From Kibdelosporangium philippinense (GTDB taxonomy: Bacteria; Actinomycetota; Actinomycetes; Mycobacteriales; Pseudonocardiaceae): a stretch of 64,000 bases of DNA. The translations under genes were made by a program, and so were the position numbers. Below are positions 25,453 through 34,431 of this stretch, piece by piece. The stretch is taken from contig NZ_JAJVCN010000003.1 of the NCBI RefSeq assembly GCF_021390435.2, positions 1,803,501 through 1,867,500 of the forward strand. The letters are read 5' to 3'. How positions within the stretch are numbered: position 1 is the first letter of the stretch; each line of letters begins with the position of its first letter. A model generated the notes under the pieces. The model was not told where the DNA came from and searched no databases. It worked only from the letters and a program-made list of their open reading frames with translations.

Positions 25453-27114
25453 TCAGCCGATCTCTGGGACCGGGGGTCCGAGCAGGTCGTCCGCGTCCAT
25501 GATCGTGTACGCGTAGCCCTGTTCGGCCAGGAAACGTTGCCTGTGAGCTGCGTATTCGGTGTCGAGGGTGTCACGGGAGACCACCGAGTAGAAATGCGCC
25601 TGGCGCCCGTCGCCCTTCGGCCGCAGGAGCCTGCCGAGACGCTGCGCCTCTTCCTGACGCGACCCGAACGTCCCGGACACCTGCACGGCCACCGAGGCCT
25701 CCGGCAGGTCGATGGAGAAGTTCGCGACCTTCGAGACCACGAGCGTCGGCAGTTCGCCCTTGCGGAACGCGTCGAACAGCGCCTCGCGCTCCTTCGTCTT
25801 CGTCGAACCTTGGACGATCGGGGCGTTCAGCTCCTCCCCCAACTCGTCGAGCTGGTCGAGGTACGCGCCGATCACCAACGCGGGCTCACCCGGATGCCGC
25901 TCCAAGATGCTGCGCACGACCGGCAACTTCGTCCGGGCCGTCGAGCAGATCTTGTACCGCTCCTCCGGCTCGGCCGTCGCGTACTTCAGGCGTTCGGCGT
26001 CGGTCAGCGTCACACGCACTTCGGTGCATTCGGCAGGCGCGATCCAGCCTTGCGCTTCGATGTCACGCCAGGGCACGTCATAACGCTTCGGGCCGATCAG
26101 CGAGAAGACATCGCCTTCCCGGCCGTCCTCACGCACCAAGGTCGCGGTGAGACCGAGGCGGCGGCGGGACTGCAGGTCCGCGGTCATCCGGAAGACCGGC
26201 GCGGGCAGCAGGTGGACCTCGTCGTACACGATCAGGCCCCAGTCACGGGAATCGAAAAGCTCAAGGTGCCGGTACTCGCCCTTGGTCTTACGCGTGATCA
26301 CCTGATAGGTCGCGATGGTGACCGGGCGAATCTCCTTGCGCTCGCCGGAATACTCGCCGATCTCGTCCTCAGTCAGCGAAGTACGCGCGATGAGTTCACG
26401 TTTCCACTGCCGCCCAGCGACAGTGTTGGTCACGAGGATGAGAGTGGTCGCCTGCGCCTCGGCCATCGCAGCCGCACCAACGAGAGTTTTCCCTGCGCCA
26501 CAAGGCAAAACGACAACGCCCGAGCCACCGGCCCAGAACGTCTGCGCGGCGTTGCGCTGGTAGTCACGCAACTCCCAGCCGTCCTCCTCAAGGGCGATCG
26601 GGTGCGCCTCACCGTCGACATAACCCGCCAAATCCTCAGCCGGCCAGCCAACTTTGAGCAGCACCTGCTTGAGCCGTCCACGCTCGCTCGGATGCACGAC
26701 GACCGTGTCGTCATCGATCCGGGCGCCGAGCATCGGCGAAACCTTCTTGTTCCGCAGGACTTCTTCAAGCACCGCACGGTCGAAGGCGTTCATCACCAGC
26801 CCGTGCGCCGGATGGTGGACAAGCTGAAGCCTGCCGAAGCGACCCATCGTGTCCACGACGTCGATCAGCAACGGCTGCGGCACGGGGTACCGCGAATAGC
26901 GCGAGAGGGCGTCGACGACCTGTTCGGCGTCGTGCCCGGCGGCGCGGGCGTTCCACAGCGCCAGCGGCGTCACCCGATAGGTGTGCACGTGCTCAGGGGC
27001 ACGTTCCAGCTCGGCGAACGGCGCGATGGCCATCCGGGCCTCGTTGGACAGTGGATGATCGACTTCGAGCAGCAGCGTCTTGTCGGACTGCACGATCAGC
27101 GGGCCGTCGGTCAC
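25453..27114 (-). CDS. DNA repair helicase XPB
   Basis: 553-residue SF2 3'-5' DNA helicase of the archaeal/bacterial XPB family; homologue of mycobacterial XPB (Rv0861c, ercc3). The N-terminal damage-recognition region begins Thr-Asp-Gly-Pro-Leu-Ile-Val-Gln-Ser-Asp-Lys. Walker A is Leu-Pro-Cys-Gly-Ala-Gly-Lys-Thr (203-210), motif II Asp-Glu-Val-His (298-301), motif III Leu-Thr-Ala-Thr, followed by an Arg-Glu-Asp motif. Motif VI is Gln-Arg-Leu-Gly-Arg-Leu-Leu-Arg. GTG 27114 matches the family start; an upstream ATG near 27171 would add about 19 residues. Its usual neighbour (helicase-associated protein) is 19 kb away at 4033-6300. Downstream is the SOS-boxed DUF4253 gene. Confidence 0.95.
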   Translation of the reverse strand: MTDGPLIVQSDKTLLLEVDHPLSNEARMAIAPFAELERAPEHVHTYRVTPLALWNARAAGHDAEQVVDALSRYSRYPVPQPLLIDVVDTMGRFGRLQLVHHPAHGLVMNAFDRAVLEEVLRNKKVSPMLGARIDDDTVVVHPSERGRLKQVLLKVGWPAEDLAGYVDGEAHPIALEEDGWELRDYQRNAAQTFWAGGSGVVVLPCGAGKTLVGAAAMAEAQATTLILVTNTVAGRQWKRELIARTSLTEDEIGEYSGERKEIRPVTIATYQVITRKTKGEYRHLELFDSRDWGLIVYDEVHLLPAPVFRMTADLQSRRRLGLTATLVREDGREGDVFSLIGPKRYDVPWRDIEAQGWIAPAECTEVRVTLTDAERLKYATAEPEERYKICSTARTKLPVVRSILERHPGEPALVIGAYLDQLDELGEELNAPIVQGSTKTKEREALFDAFRKGELPTLVVSKVANFSIDLPEASVAVQVSGTFGSRQEEAQRLGRLLRPKGDGRQAHFYSVVSRDTLDTEYAAHRQRFLAEQGYAYTIMDADDLLGPPVPEIG

Positions 27115-27327
27115 TGTGTAGAACAACTCCTCATCCGCGGGATCTCCACGTGTCGTGTGGCCTCGCTCCATTTCGCCTTGCTGGGAGATCAAATCGTTCC
27201 CGGCGCCATACGACACTAGTGTGCCAACACCGCGAGCGGTCGCAAAAATCCCGGCCATTCCGCCATGACGAGGCCGGTCATACCGGTAGCGTGACCCCGG
27301 TCTTGGACCGATCAAGCTGGGGACCCG

Positions 27328-28139
27328 ATGACTTACCCACCGCAGGGGAACTACCCGCCACAGCAGCCGGGTGGCTACCCGCCGCCCTATCAGCAGCAGG
27401 GCCAGTACCCGCAGCAACCCGGTGCCTATCCCCAGCAGCCATACCCGCCATCAAGTGGCTTCCCGGCGCAGCCCGGCTACCCACCGCAGTCAGGCGGCTT
27501 CCCCAGCAGCCATACCCGCCATCAGGTGGCTTTCCAGCACAGCCGGGCTACCCACCGCAGTCAGGCGGCTTCCCACAGCAGCCTGGCTATCCGCCGCCCC
27601 CGGCTGGCTTCCCACCGCCGAATCTGCCGCCACCCGTGCCGCAGAAGAACCCCAAGTCCAAGGTGGTCCTCGGCGTCGTCGCCCTCGGCGTGGTCGGACT
27701 GATCATCTTCGGCATCATCAACTGGGGTACGGGTGCCGCGGCCGCCGAGGCAGGTGACTGCATCAAGGTCGTCAAGGCCTCGAGCGCCGAGGCGGAAAAG
27801 GCCGACTGCAACACCCAGGAAGCCATCTACAAGGTCGCCAAGAAGTTGGACAGCTCATCCGACCAGTGCCCCAAGGGTGACTACACGGAGTGGACCCGGC
27901 GCAGCCGCCGGGACACGATGAAGCTCTGTCTGATGCTCAACGCCAAAGAAGGCGACTGCTTCAAGATCTCCACGAGCGGCCTCAACCAGACCGACGAGCG
28001 CGTCCCGTGCGGCCCGTCGGCGCCCTACAAGATCGTCAAGGTCGTCACCGGCACTGCCGACAAATCGGCGTGTGCCAGGGGAAACGTGGCGGCCGTCTAC
28101 TCCGAACCGGCCACGACCCTCTGTATCGCCAAAACCTAG
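27328..28139 (+). pseudogene. Proline-rich single-pass membrane protein, frameshifted
   Basis: The first frame (from ATG 27328) encodes Pro/Gln/Gly/Tyr repeats of the type Tyr-Pro-Pro-Gln-Ser-Gly-Gly-Phe-Pro. After the C-run at 27501-27504 the same repeat continues only in the -1 frame, which runs on through a membrane helix (Val-Val-Leu-Gly-Val-Val-Ala-Leu-Gly, about 27664-27720) into a Cys-containing outer domain ending at 28139. One extra C would give a continuous protein of about 270 residues. Causes could be a real 1-bp deletion, a sequencing error in the C-run, or a -1 slip, since the Pro tRNA could re-pair with the C-run. The outer domain has six or more Cys and resembles actinobacterial LppU-like tails. 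Confidence 0.75.
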
Positions 28140-28573
28140 TCAGCCACGTTTCCGTGCGCGATGACCTTGGTTATCCGCGCACGGATCAAGAGCTCGTCCG
28201 GTACCGCGTTGCGTTTGCCGTATGCGTCCGCTTTGTCCGCGCCCATGTATCGGGCGGCGATCTTGATTGCCCATTCCAGTGATTCATCCAGGTCGCGCAC
28301 GATTGTGGCCTCTGCCTGGATCACCACGTACGAGAACGGCGGCGTGTCGTCGTCAACGCACAGCGAGAAACGCGGGTCGCGCTGCAGCGCTTTACCTTTC
28401 AGCGACGAGGAGCCCGTGTTGAAGATGATTTCGTCGTAGCCGTCCTGCTCGTTGAGCAGGAACCAGATCGGGGCGACGTGGGCTGTGCCGTTCACGCGGA
28501 CGGTGGCGAGCTTGCCGGTGCGGGTGCCGTACGAGGCGAACTCCCACCACTCTTCGCGTGACATGTTGTACAT
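28136..28573 (-). CDS. PPOX-class, pyridoxamine 5'-phosphate oxidase-like (probably F420-dependent) protein
   Basis: About 145-residue split-barrel flavin/F420-binding protein. The typical features are Gly-Lys-Leu-Ala-Thr-Val-Arg-Val-Asn-Gly-Thr-Ala-His-Val-Ala-Pro-Ile-Trp-Phe near residues 18-36 and Lys-Gly-Lys-Ala-Leu-Gln-Arg-Asp-Pro-Arg further on. These proteins reduce F420- or flavin-linked substrates, and the exact reaction is unknown. Start ATG 28573 or 28564; neither has a strong ribosome site. It converges on the preceding gene with a 4-bp overlap of stop codons (CTAG, 28136-28139). Confidence 0.8.
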   Translation of the reverse strand: MYNMSREEWWEFASYGTRTGKLATVRVNGTAHVAPIWFLLNEQDGYDEIIFNTGSSSLKGKALQRDPRFSLCVDDDTPPFSYVVIQAEATIVRDLDESLEWAIKIAARYMGADKADAYGKRNAVPDELLIRARITKVIAHGNVAD

Positions 28574-28834
28574 GCTGATCACAATGACGCACCTGGCCTC
28601 GGGACACATTTCGACATGTCACGAACGGCTACTTACTCGGGACATTCGGGCGATTCACTCCGCAGAATCCGCGACAAACCACCCATCGATCCGCAGATGC
28701 GAGTCCTGATCGACGCGGGGTTGATTGAACGCGCAATCGAGAGCAGGCTCGATCGGGTGACGAGTGTGATCACGGTCACCTCTCGCACACAGCACAGTTC
28801 CCGAGCCCACCACCGAGCCAGCGTTGGAGGCGCT

Positions 28835-29377
28835 ATGCGGATCACCGTCAACGTCGACGGGACCAGATACACCGATGAGGTCGAACCCCGGATGTCGCTC
28901 GTGCACTACCTGCGCGAGCGACTCGGCAAGACCGGCACCGTGATCGGCTGCGACACGAGCAACTGCGGCGCTTGTACCGTGCATCTGGACGGGCACAGCG
29001 TGAAGTCCTGCTCAGTCCTCGCGGTACAGGCCGACGGCTGCGAGGTCACCACGATCGAGGGACTTGCCCGCGACGGCCAGATGCACCCCGTCCAACAAGC
29101 GTTCCACGACAATCACGCGTTGCAGTGCGGGTTCTGCACACCCGGCATGATCATGCAGGCGATCGACCTGCTCGCCGACGACCCCGATCCCGACGAGAAC
29201 GCGGTACGGCACGGCCTTGAGGGAAACCTCTGCCGTTGCACCGGTTATCAGAACATTGTCCGCGCGGTCCGTGATGCCGCGCAGAAGATGGCGCCCGGCG
29301 CGGGTCCCGCGGCCGAGCAAGTGTCCGACTCCGAGATCACGTCCCGCGCGCCGAGCCACACAGGGGGCGGTAACTGA
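28835..29377 (+). CDS. coxS: Molybdenum hydroxylase small [2Fe-2S] subunit (CoxS-like)
   Basis: 180-residue iron-sulfur subunit of a xanthine dehydrogenase/CO dehydrogenase-type enzyme. The plant-ferredoxin-like cluster uses Cys39, Cys44, Cys47 and Cys59. The second cluster uses Cys98 and Cys101 (Cys-Gly-Phe-Cys-Thr-Pro-Gly) and Cys133/Cys135 (Cys-Arg-Cys-Thr-Gly). It passes electrons from the Moco site to FAD. ATG 28835 has TTGGAGG 5 nt upstream. A 30-residue Ala/Ser-rich tail follows the last cluster. The stop overlaps coxL by one base (TGATG), giving an S-L-M-G operon. Confidence 0.93.
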   Translation: MRITVNVDGTRYTDEVEPRMSLVHYLRERLGKTGTVIGCDTSNCGACTVHLDGHSVKSCSVLAVQADGCEVTTIEGLARDGQMHPVQQAFHDNHALQCGFCTPGMIMQAIDLLADDPDPDENAVRHGLEGNLCRCTGYQNIVRAVRDAAQKMAPGAGPAAEQVSDSEITSRAPSHTGGGN

Positions 29378-31746
29378 TGACCGCCACCGCTGAGCCTGAG
29401 GTAGGCAAAGCCAGGCTCCGCAAGGAAGACGCTCGTCTGATCACCGGACGCACCCGGTGGACCGACAACATCACGTTGCCCGGCATGCTGCACCTCGCGG
29501 TGCTACGCAGCCCGATGGCACACGCGAGGATCGTCAGCATCGACACCTCCGCCGCCCGCGAAATGCCCGGTGTCATCGCGGTTTTCACGGCGAAGGACCT
29601 CGACCCGACTGGTGAGATCGGCGTGCCCTGCGCATGGCCGATCACCGAGGACATGAAGCACCCGCGGCGGCCGGTCCTTGCCGCTGACGAGGTCAACTTC
29701 GCCGGTGAGGGCGTGGCTGTGGTGGCCGCGCGCAGTGCGGCCGAGGCCGAGGACGCACTGGAATCCATCGACGTCGAGTACGACGATCTCCCGGTTGTGC
29801 TGGACATGCAAGCCGCGCTGGCCGAAGGCGCGCCGTTGGTCCACGAGGACCTCGGCACGAACCGGAACGCCTTGTGGATCTTCGACTCCGGTGAGGCAGG
29901 CACCGGCGGGAACGTCGAACAGGCCATTCAGGACGCCGAGGTCACGCTCACCCGCCGGTTCCGCCAGCAGCGGCTGATCCCCGCGTTCATGGAGCCGCGG
30001 TCCACTGTGGTCGACCCGACCGGCGCACAGCTGACCATGTGGTCGTCGACCCAGATCCCGCACATCGTGCGGGTGATGACCGCGTTGACCCTTGGCGTGC
30101 CGGAGCACAAACTCCGGGTGATCGCGCCCGATGTGGGTGGCGGTTTCGGCGGCAAGATCGGCGTGCTGCCAGAGGAACTGATGTCCGTTCTGGTCGCACA
30201 GAAACTGGGCAAACCGGTGAAGTGGACCGAAAGCCGGTCGGACACCATGGTCACCGCGCACCACGGCCGTGACCAGATCCAGGACATCACCATCTCGGCC
30301 ACCCGCGATGGCACAGTCACCGGCCTGAAGGTCGAACTGCTCGCCGACATGGGCGCCTACCTCGGTGTTGTCGCGCCGGGCGTGCCGATTCTCGGTGCGT
30401 TCATGTACAACGCGATCTACAAGTTCCCCGCGTACCGGTTCGTGTGCACGAACGTGTTCACCAACAAGACGTTGACCGACGCCTATCGCGGCGCCGGGCG
30501 TCCGGAGGCCACGTTCGCGGTCGAGCGGATGATGGACGAACTCGCCGTCGAACTCGGCATGGATCCGTTGGCACTGCGCGAAAAGAACTGGATCAAGCAC
30601 GAGGAGTTCCCGTTCACCACGGTCGCCGGTCTGACGTACGACTCGGGCAACTACGAAGCCGCGACCGGCCGGGCCAAGCAACTGTTCGACTACGAGGGCC
30701 TGCGGCGTGAGCAAGAAGTCCGCCGGGCCGCCAACGACCCCATCCAGCTCGGCATCGGCATCTCCACTTATACCGAGATGTGCGGACTGGCGCCTTCCCG
30801 CGTGCTCGGTGCGTTGCGTTATGGCGCAGGCGGTTGGGAAAGCGCGTCGATCCGGATGTTGCCGACGGGCAAGGTCGAGGTCATCACCGGCGCGTCGGCG
30901 CACGGCCAAGGGCATGAGACGGCGTGGAGCCAGATCGTGTCCGACCAGCTCGGAGTCCCCTTCGAGGACGTCGAAGTGCTGCACGGCGACACCCAGTTCT
31001 CACCGAAAGGCATGGACACGTACGGTTCCCGTTCGCTTGCCGTTGGCGGGACCGCGCTTGTCCTTGCCGCGCAACGGGTTCTCGACAAAGCCAAGCCGGT
31101 CGCGGCGCACATGCTGGAATGCTCGGTGGACGATGTCGAGTTCACCGGCGGCAAATTCGGTGTGCAGGGCACCGACCAGGCCGTGAGCATCCAGGACGTC
31201 GCGCTCGCGGTGTTCGCCGCGCACGACCTGCCGGATGGTTACGAGGCAACGCTCGATTCGGACGCCACCTTCGACCCAGAGAACTTCTCGTATCCACATG
31301 GGACACACCTCTGCGCGACCGAAGTGGACACCGAGACCGGGCGCGTGTCGATCCGGTCGTACGTCTGCGTCGACGATGTCGGCAAGGTGGTCAACCCGTT
31401 GATCGTCGACGGGCAAGTGCACGGCGGCCTCGCGCAAGGCATTGCCCAAGCGCTGTACGAGGAAGCGGTGCACGACGAGAGCGGAACGCTGACCACAGGC
31501 ACGTTCGCCGACTACTACATTCCATCGGCGGCGGACATGCCGACGTTCGTGACCGACCGCACCGAAACCCCGTCGACGACGAACCCGTTGGGTGTCAAGG
31601 GAGTCGGCGAGGCCGGGACGATCGCGTCCACCCCCGCGGTGGTGAACGCGATCATCGACGCGGTCCGGCACATGGGTGTCAACGACATCGAGATGCCGTG
31701 CTCGCCGATGCGCGTGTGGCAAGCGATTCAGGGAGGCGCGCGATGA
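29377..31746 (+). CDS. coxL: Molybdenum hydroxylase large subunit (CoxL-like, form II motif)
   Basis: 789-residue molybdopterin-binding catalytic subunit. The active-site loop reads Ala-Tyr-Arg-Gly-Ala-Gly-Arg (369-375), the form II version, rather than the Ala-Tyr-x-Cys-Ser-Phe-Arg of genuine (form I) CO dehydrogenase. Gly-Gly-Gly-Phe-Gly-Gly-Lys near 252 and Gly-Val-Gly-Glu-Ala-Gly, with the catalytic Glu at 745, are present. It is probably a hydroxylase for an aldehyde, purine, nicotine-like or other small substrate rather than a CO oxidiser; the substrate is unknown. Moco supply genes occur elsewhere in the window. The stop overlaps coxM by 4 bp. Confidence 0.92.
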   Translation: MTATAEPEVGKARLRKEDARLITGRTRWTDNITLPGMLHLAVLRSPMAHARIVSIDTSAAREMPGVIAVFTAKDLDPTGEIGVPCAWPITEDMKHPRRPVLAADEVNFAGEGVAVVAARSAAEAEDALESIDVEYDDLPVVLDMQAALAEGAPLVHEDLGTNRNALWIFDSGEAGTGGNVEQAIQDAEVTLTRRFRQQRLIPAFMEPRSTVVDPTGAQLTMWSSTQIPHIVRVMTALTLGVPEHKLRVIAPDVGGGFGGKIGVLPEELMSVLVAQKLGKPVKWTESRSDTMVTAHHGRDQIQDITISATRDGTVTGLKVELLADMGAYLGVVAPGVPILGAFMYNAIYKFPAYRFVCTNVFTNKTLTDAYRGAGRPEATFAVERMMDELAVELGMDPLALREKNWIKHEEFPFTTVAGLTYDSGNYEAATGRAKQLFDYEGLRREQEVRRAANDPIQLGIGISTYTEMCGLAPSRVLGALRYGAGGWESASIRMLPTGKVEVITGASAHGQGHETAWSQIVSDQLGVPFEDVEVLHGDTQFSPKGMDTYGSRSLAVGGTALVLAAQRVLDKAKPVAAHMLECSVDDVEFTGGKFGVQGTDQAVSIQDVALAVFAAHDLPDGYEATLDSDATFDPENFSYPHGTHLCATEVDTETGRVSIRSYVCVDDVGKVVNPLIVDGQVHGGLAQGIAQALYEEAVHDESGTLTTGTFADYYIPSAADMPTFVTDRTETPSTTNPLGVKGVGEAGTIASTPAVVNAIIDAVRHMGVNDIEMPCSPMRVWQAIQGGAR

Positions 31747-32594
31747 TCCCGGCGCAGTTCGACTACGTCGCACCGGCCACAGTGGACGACGCGATCCGGG
31801 AACTGGCCGACGCGGGCGAGGACGGCAAGGTCATCGCTGGCGGCCAGAGCCTGCTGCCCGTGCTGCGGATGCGGCTCGCGGCGCCGACGAAACTGGTCGA
31901 CATCGGCCGTATCCCGGAGTTGCGTGGGATCCGCGAAGACGGCGACCACCTGGTGATCGGTGCGTGCACCACGCATTACGAGGTCCAGCGTGACCCGTTG
32001 GTGCGGGAGCACGCTTTGTTGATCGCTCTTGCGACGGACACCGTGTCCGATCCGCAAGTCCGGCACCGCGGTACGTTCGGCGGCTCGCTCGCGCACGCCG
32101 ACTCGGCCGGCGACCTGCCCGCACCGGCGTTGGCGATGGACGCCGTGATGGTCGTCGCGGGCATGGACGGGCGCCGGACGGTGCCCGCGGCGGAGTTCTT
32201 CGTCGACTTCTTCACCACCGCGATGTCCCCGGCCGAAATCCTCGTCGAGGTGCGTCTGCCGAAGTACACGGGCTGGCGCGCGCACTACGAGAAGTTCAAC
32301 CGGGTGGCGCAGTCGTGGTCGATGGTCGGCGTAGCCGCGATGGTCCGTACCGAAGGCGAATCCATCGCCGAGGCACGGGTCGGCCTGACCAACATGGCAT
32401 CGGTCCCCGTGCGCGCGCGTGCGGTGGAGGAGGCGTTGGTCGGGCAGGCCGCGACGACGGAGAACATCAAGGCAGCGGCCGAACACGCCGCGAATGACAC
32501 CAGTCCGACGAGTGACGGCAACGCCGATGGCGAGTACCGTAGCCACCTTGCTCGTGTACTCACCGGACGTGCGTTGACCGCCGCTGTCGGATAA
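31743..32594 (+). CDS. coxM: Molybdenum hydroxylase medium FAD subunit (CoxM-like)
   Basis: 283-residue FAD subunit. Ala-Gly-Gly-Gln-Ser-Leu-Leu-Pro (about 33-40) is the FAD-binding glycine motif. Thr-Phe-Gly-Gly-Ser-Leu-Ala-His-Ala-Asp (about 111-120) is the second family motif. A C-terminal CO_deh_flav_C region follows. ATG 31743 is set by the ATGA overlap with the coxL stop; upstream extension in this frame only shadows coxL. The gene order S-L-M differs from the classical coxM-S-L order. CoxG follows after 13 bp. Confidence 0.92.
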   Translation: MIPAQFDYVAPATVDDAIRELADAGEDGKVIAGGQSLLPVLRMRLAAPTKLVDIGRIPELRGIREDGDHLVIGACTTHYEVQRDPLVREHALLIALATDTVSDPQVRHRGTFGGSLAHADSAGDLPAPALAMDAVMVVAGMDGRRTVPAAEFFVDFFTTAMSPAEILVEVRLPKYTGWRAHYEKFNRVAQSWSMVGVAAMVRTEGESIAEARVGLTNMASVPVRARAVEEALVGQAATTENIKAAAEHAANDTSPTSDGNADGEYRSHLARVLTGRALTAAVG

Positions 32595-32607
32595 GGAGAC
32601 TGGGCCT

Positions 32608-33222
32608 GTGCAACTGGAACATCAATTCACCGTCGAAGCTCCGGTTGATGTGGTGTGGCAGGCCCTGCTCGACCCGGAAAGGGTGGCGCCGTGCATGCCC
32701 GGCGCCACCCTGACCAGCGTCGAAGGCGGCGAGTTCGCCGGGTCGGTCAAGGTCAAACTCGGCCCGATATCCCTGGTGTACAAGGGAAAGGGCGAATTCA
32801 GGGAAACCGACCTCGCGACAAGGACGGTCAAGATCAAGGCGTCCGGCAAGGACGCCCGCAGTGGTACGGCATCGGCCGACGTGACAGTCGTGTTGTCCGA
32901 AAAGGACGGACAGACGACCGGTGCCGTGACAACGGATCTGACGATCACCGGAAAACCGGCGCAATTCGGCCGAGGCATGATCGCCGAAGTCGGCGGCAAG
33001 ATACTGGACACGTTCGCGCAAAACCTCGCCAAAGTCGTGGCGCCGCCGGAAGTTGCCGAGCCTGCCGTGTCCGAGCCGCTACGCGTTGTGCCGCAACCAC
33101 AAGAGGCAGAAGCGATCGACTTGCTCGAATACGCCGGAAGCCCGGCCCTCAAACGGGTGTTGCCGCTGGTCGTAGCGGGCTTGATCGTGCTGTTTCTGCT
33201 AGCCCGCCGACGCCGGAGATAA
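32608..33222 (+). CDS. coxG: CoxG-like membrane-anchoring SRPBCC protein
   Basis: 204-residue carbon monoxide dehydrogenase subunit G family protein (SRPBCC/START-like fold), with the hallmark Met-Pro-Gly-Ala near 31-34. A C-terminal membrane helix (about 178-200) ends in Arg-Arg-Arg-Arg. CoxG proteins tether the cytoplasmic hydroxylase to the membrane so electrons can reach the quinone pool (established for CO dehydrogenase; inferred here). GTG 32608 follows AAGGAGAC. CapA-like lipoprotein starts 12 bp after the stop. Confidence 0.88.
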   Translation: MQLEHQFTVEAPVDVVWQALLDPERVAPCMPGATLTSVEGGEFAGSVKVKLGPISLVYKGKGEFRETDLATRTVKIKASGKDARSGTASADVTVVLSEKDGQTTGAVTTDLTITGKPAQFGRGMIAEVGGKILDTFAQNLAKVVAPPEVAEPAVSEPLRVVPQPQEAEAIDLLEYAGSPALKRVLPLVVAGLIVLFLLARRRRR

Positions 33223-33234
33223 TCTACTGGCATC

Positions 33235-34383
33235 ATGGCGCGCATGCGCCGGTCCTTGTTCGCCACGTTTTGCGCGACTGCTCTGTTGGCAGCCGGGTGC
33301 GCGACAGGAAGTGTCGCGGACCCGAAACTGACGGTGCCCAACGCACCACAGAACAACAATTTGTCGGGCACCGCGAAACCGGACGACCCGGGTTTCACCG
33401 TCGTGGCGACCGGCGACGTGCTGATCCATCCCGCACTGACCGACCAGGCAACCGAAGACGGCGGCGGCAAACGCGACTACCGGCAGATCTTCGAAGGCGT
33501 CAAAGGCACGATCAGCGCGGCTGACCTGGCGATCTGCCATCTCGAAGTGCCACTGGCCCCGCCGAACGGCCCGTTCAAGGGCTACCCGGAGTTCAGCGCA
33601 CCCCCGGAAGTCGCGGACGCACTGGCCGACGCGGGTTACGACGACTGCTCGACAGCGTCGAACCACACCCTGGACATGGGCGAAGCAGGCGTGACCAGGA
33701 CCCTGGACACGCTGGACAAGGCGAAGATCAAACACACCGGCTCGGCCCGTTCATCGGAAGAAGCCAAGAAACCCATGATCATGGATGTGCGTGGGGTGAA
33801 GGTCGGGCACGTCTCGTACACCTTCGGCTTCAACGGAAAGCAACTGCCCGCGGGCAAGCCGTGGCTGTCGAACACATTGAAGGCCGACGACGTGATCGCG
33901 GCGGCGAAGGCCGCGAAAACCGCGGGCGCCGAAGTCGTGATCGCGAGCCTGCACTGGGGCACGGAATTCGTGCACGAACCGACGGCCGCGCAGAAACGGG
34001 ACGCGGCGAAACTGCTCGGCGACCCGAACATCGATTTGATCATCGGGCACCACGCGCACGTGGTACAGCCATTCGAGAAGATCAACGGGAAATGGGTCGC
34101 ATACGGCCTCGGCAACCACATCGCCAAGCACTCCGACCCCCGCGGGGTATCGGAGGAAGGGACGATCGCCCGGTTCCGTTTCGTCCGCAACGGATCGAGC
34201 TGGACCGCGGACAAGGCGGAGTACTTGCCGACTTTGATCTCGCTCGGCCCGCCGATCCGCCTGCTCGACCTGACTCAGGGATCGTCCGCGGATTCCCGGC
34301 GTACCGAGGCGGTCAACCGGACCGACGAGATCGTGCTGTCCCGCAAGGCCGGCGACCAAGGACTCGTCCGCCCAGCCAAATAA
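33235..34383 (+). CDS. CapA-family lipoprotein (metallophosphatase-like)
   Basis: 382-residue lipoprotein with lipobox Leu-Ala-Ala-Gly-Cys (Cys22), placed outside the membrane. The PGA_cap/CapA metallophosphoesterase-like fold is shown by Ala-Thr-Gly-Asp-Val-Leu-Ile-His, Cys-His-Leu-Glu-Val-Pro, Ala-Ser-Asn-His-Thr-Leu-Asp, His-Trp-Gly and Gly-His-His-Ala-His-Val. The family includes PgsA/CapA of poly-gamma-glutamate synthesis, but no capBC genes are present, so a role in capsule is doubtful. Start ATG 33235; ATG 33244 also possible. It sits at the end of the cox S-L-M-G run and is followed by a palindrome. Confidence 0.88.
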   Translation: MARMRRSLFATFCATALLAAGCATGSVADPKLTVPNAPQNNNLSGTAKPDDPGFTVVATGDVLIHPALTDQATEDGGGKRDYRQIFEGVKGTISAADLAICHLEVPLAPPNGPFKGYPEFSAPPEVADALADAGYDDCSTASNHTLDMGEAGVTRTLDTLDKAKIKHTGSARSSEEAKKPMIMDVRGVKVGHVSYTFGFNGKQLPAGKPWLSNTLKADDVIAAAKAAKTAGAEVVIASLHWGTEFVHEPTAAQKRDAAKLLGDPNIDLIIGHHAHVVQPFEKINGKWVAYGLGNHIAKHSDPRGVSEEGTIARFRFVRNGSSWTADKAEYLPTLISLGPPIRLLDLTQGSSADSRRTEAVNRTDEIVLSRKAGDQGLVRPAK

Positions 34384-34385
34384 AG

Positions 34386-34431
34386 CTCGTGAGTGGTTAT
34401 CAGGGTTAGAACACGGCTAACCACTCACGAG
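34386..34431. repeat. Dispersed palindrome, copy 4
   Basis: Arms CTCGTGAGTGGTTA (34386-34399) and TAACCACTCACGAG (34418-34431), loop containing GGTTAGAAC. The TGA of the convergent xdhC/coxF gene (34425-34427) lies in the right arm. Confidence 0.9.
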
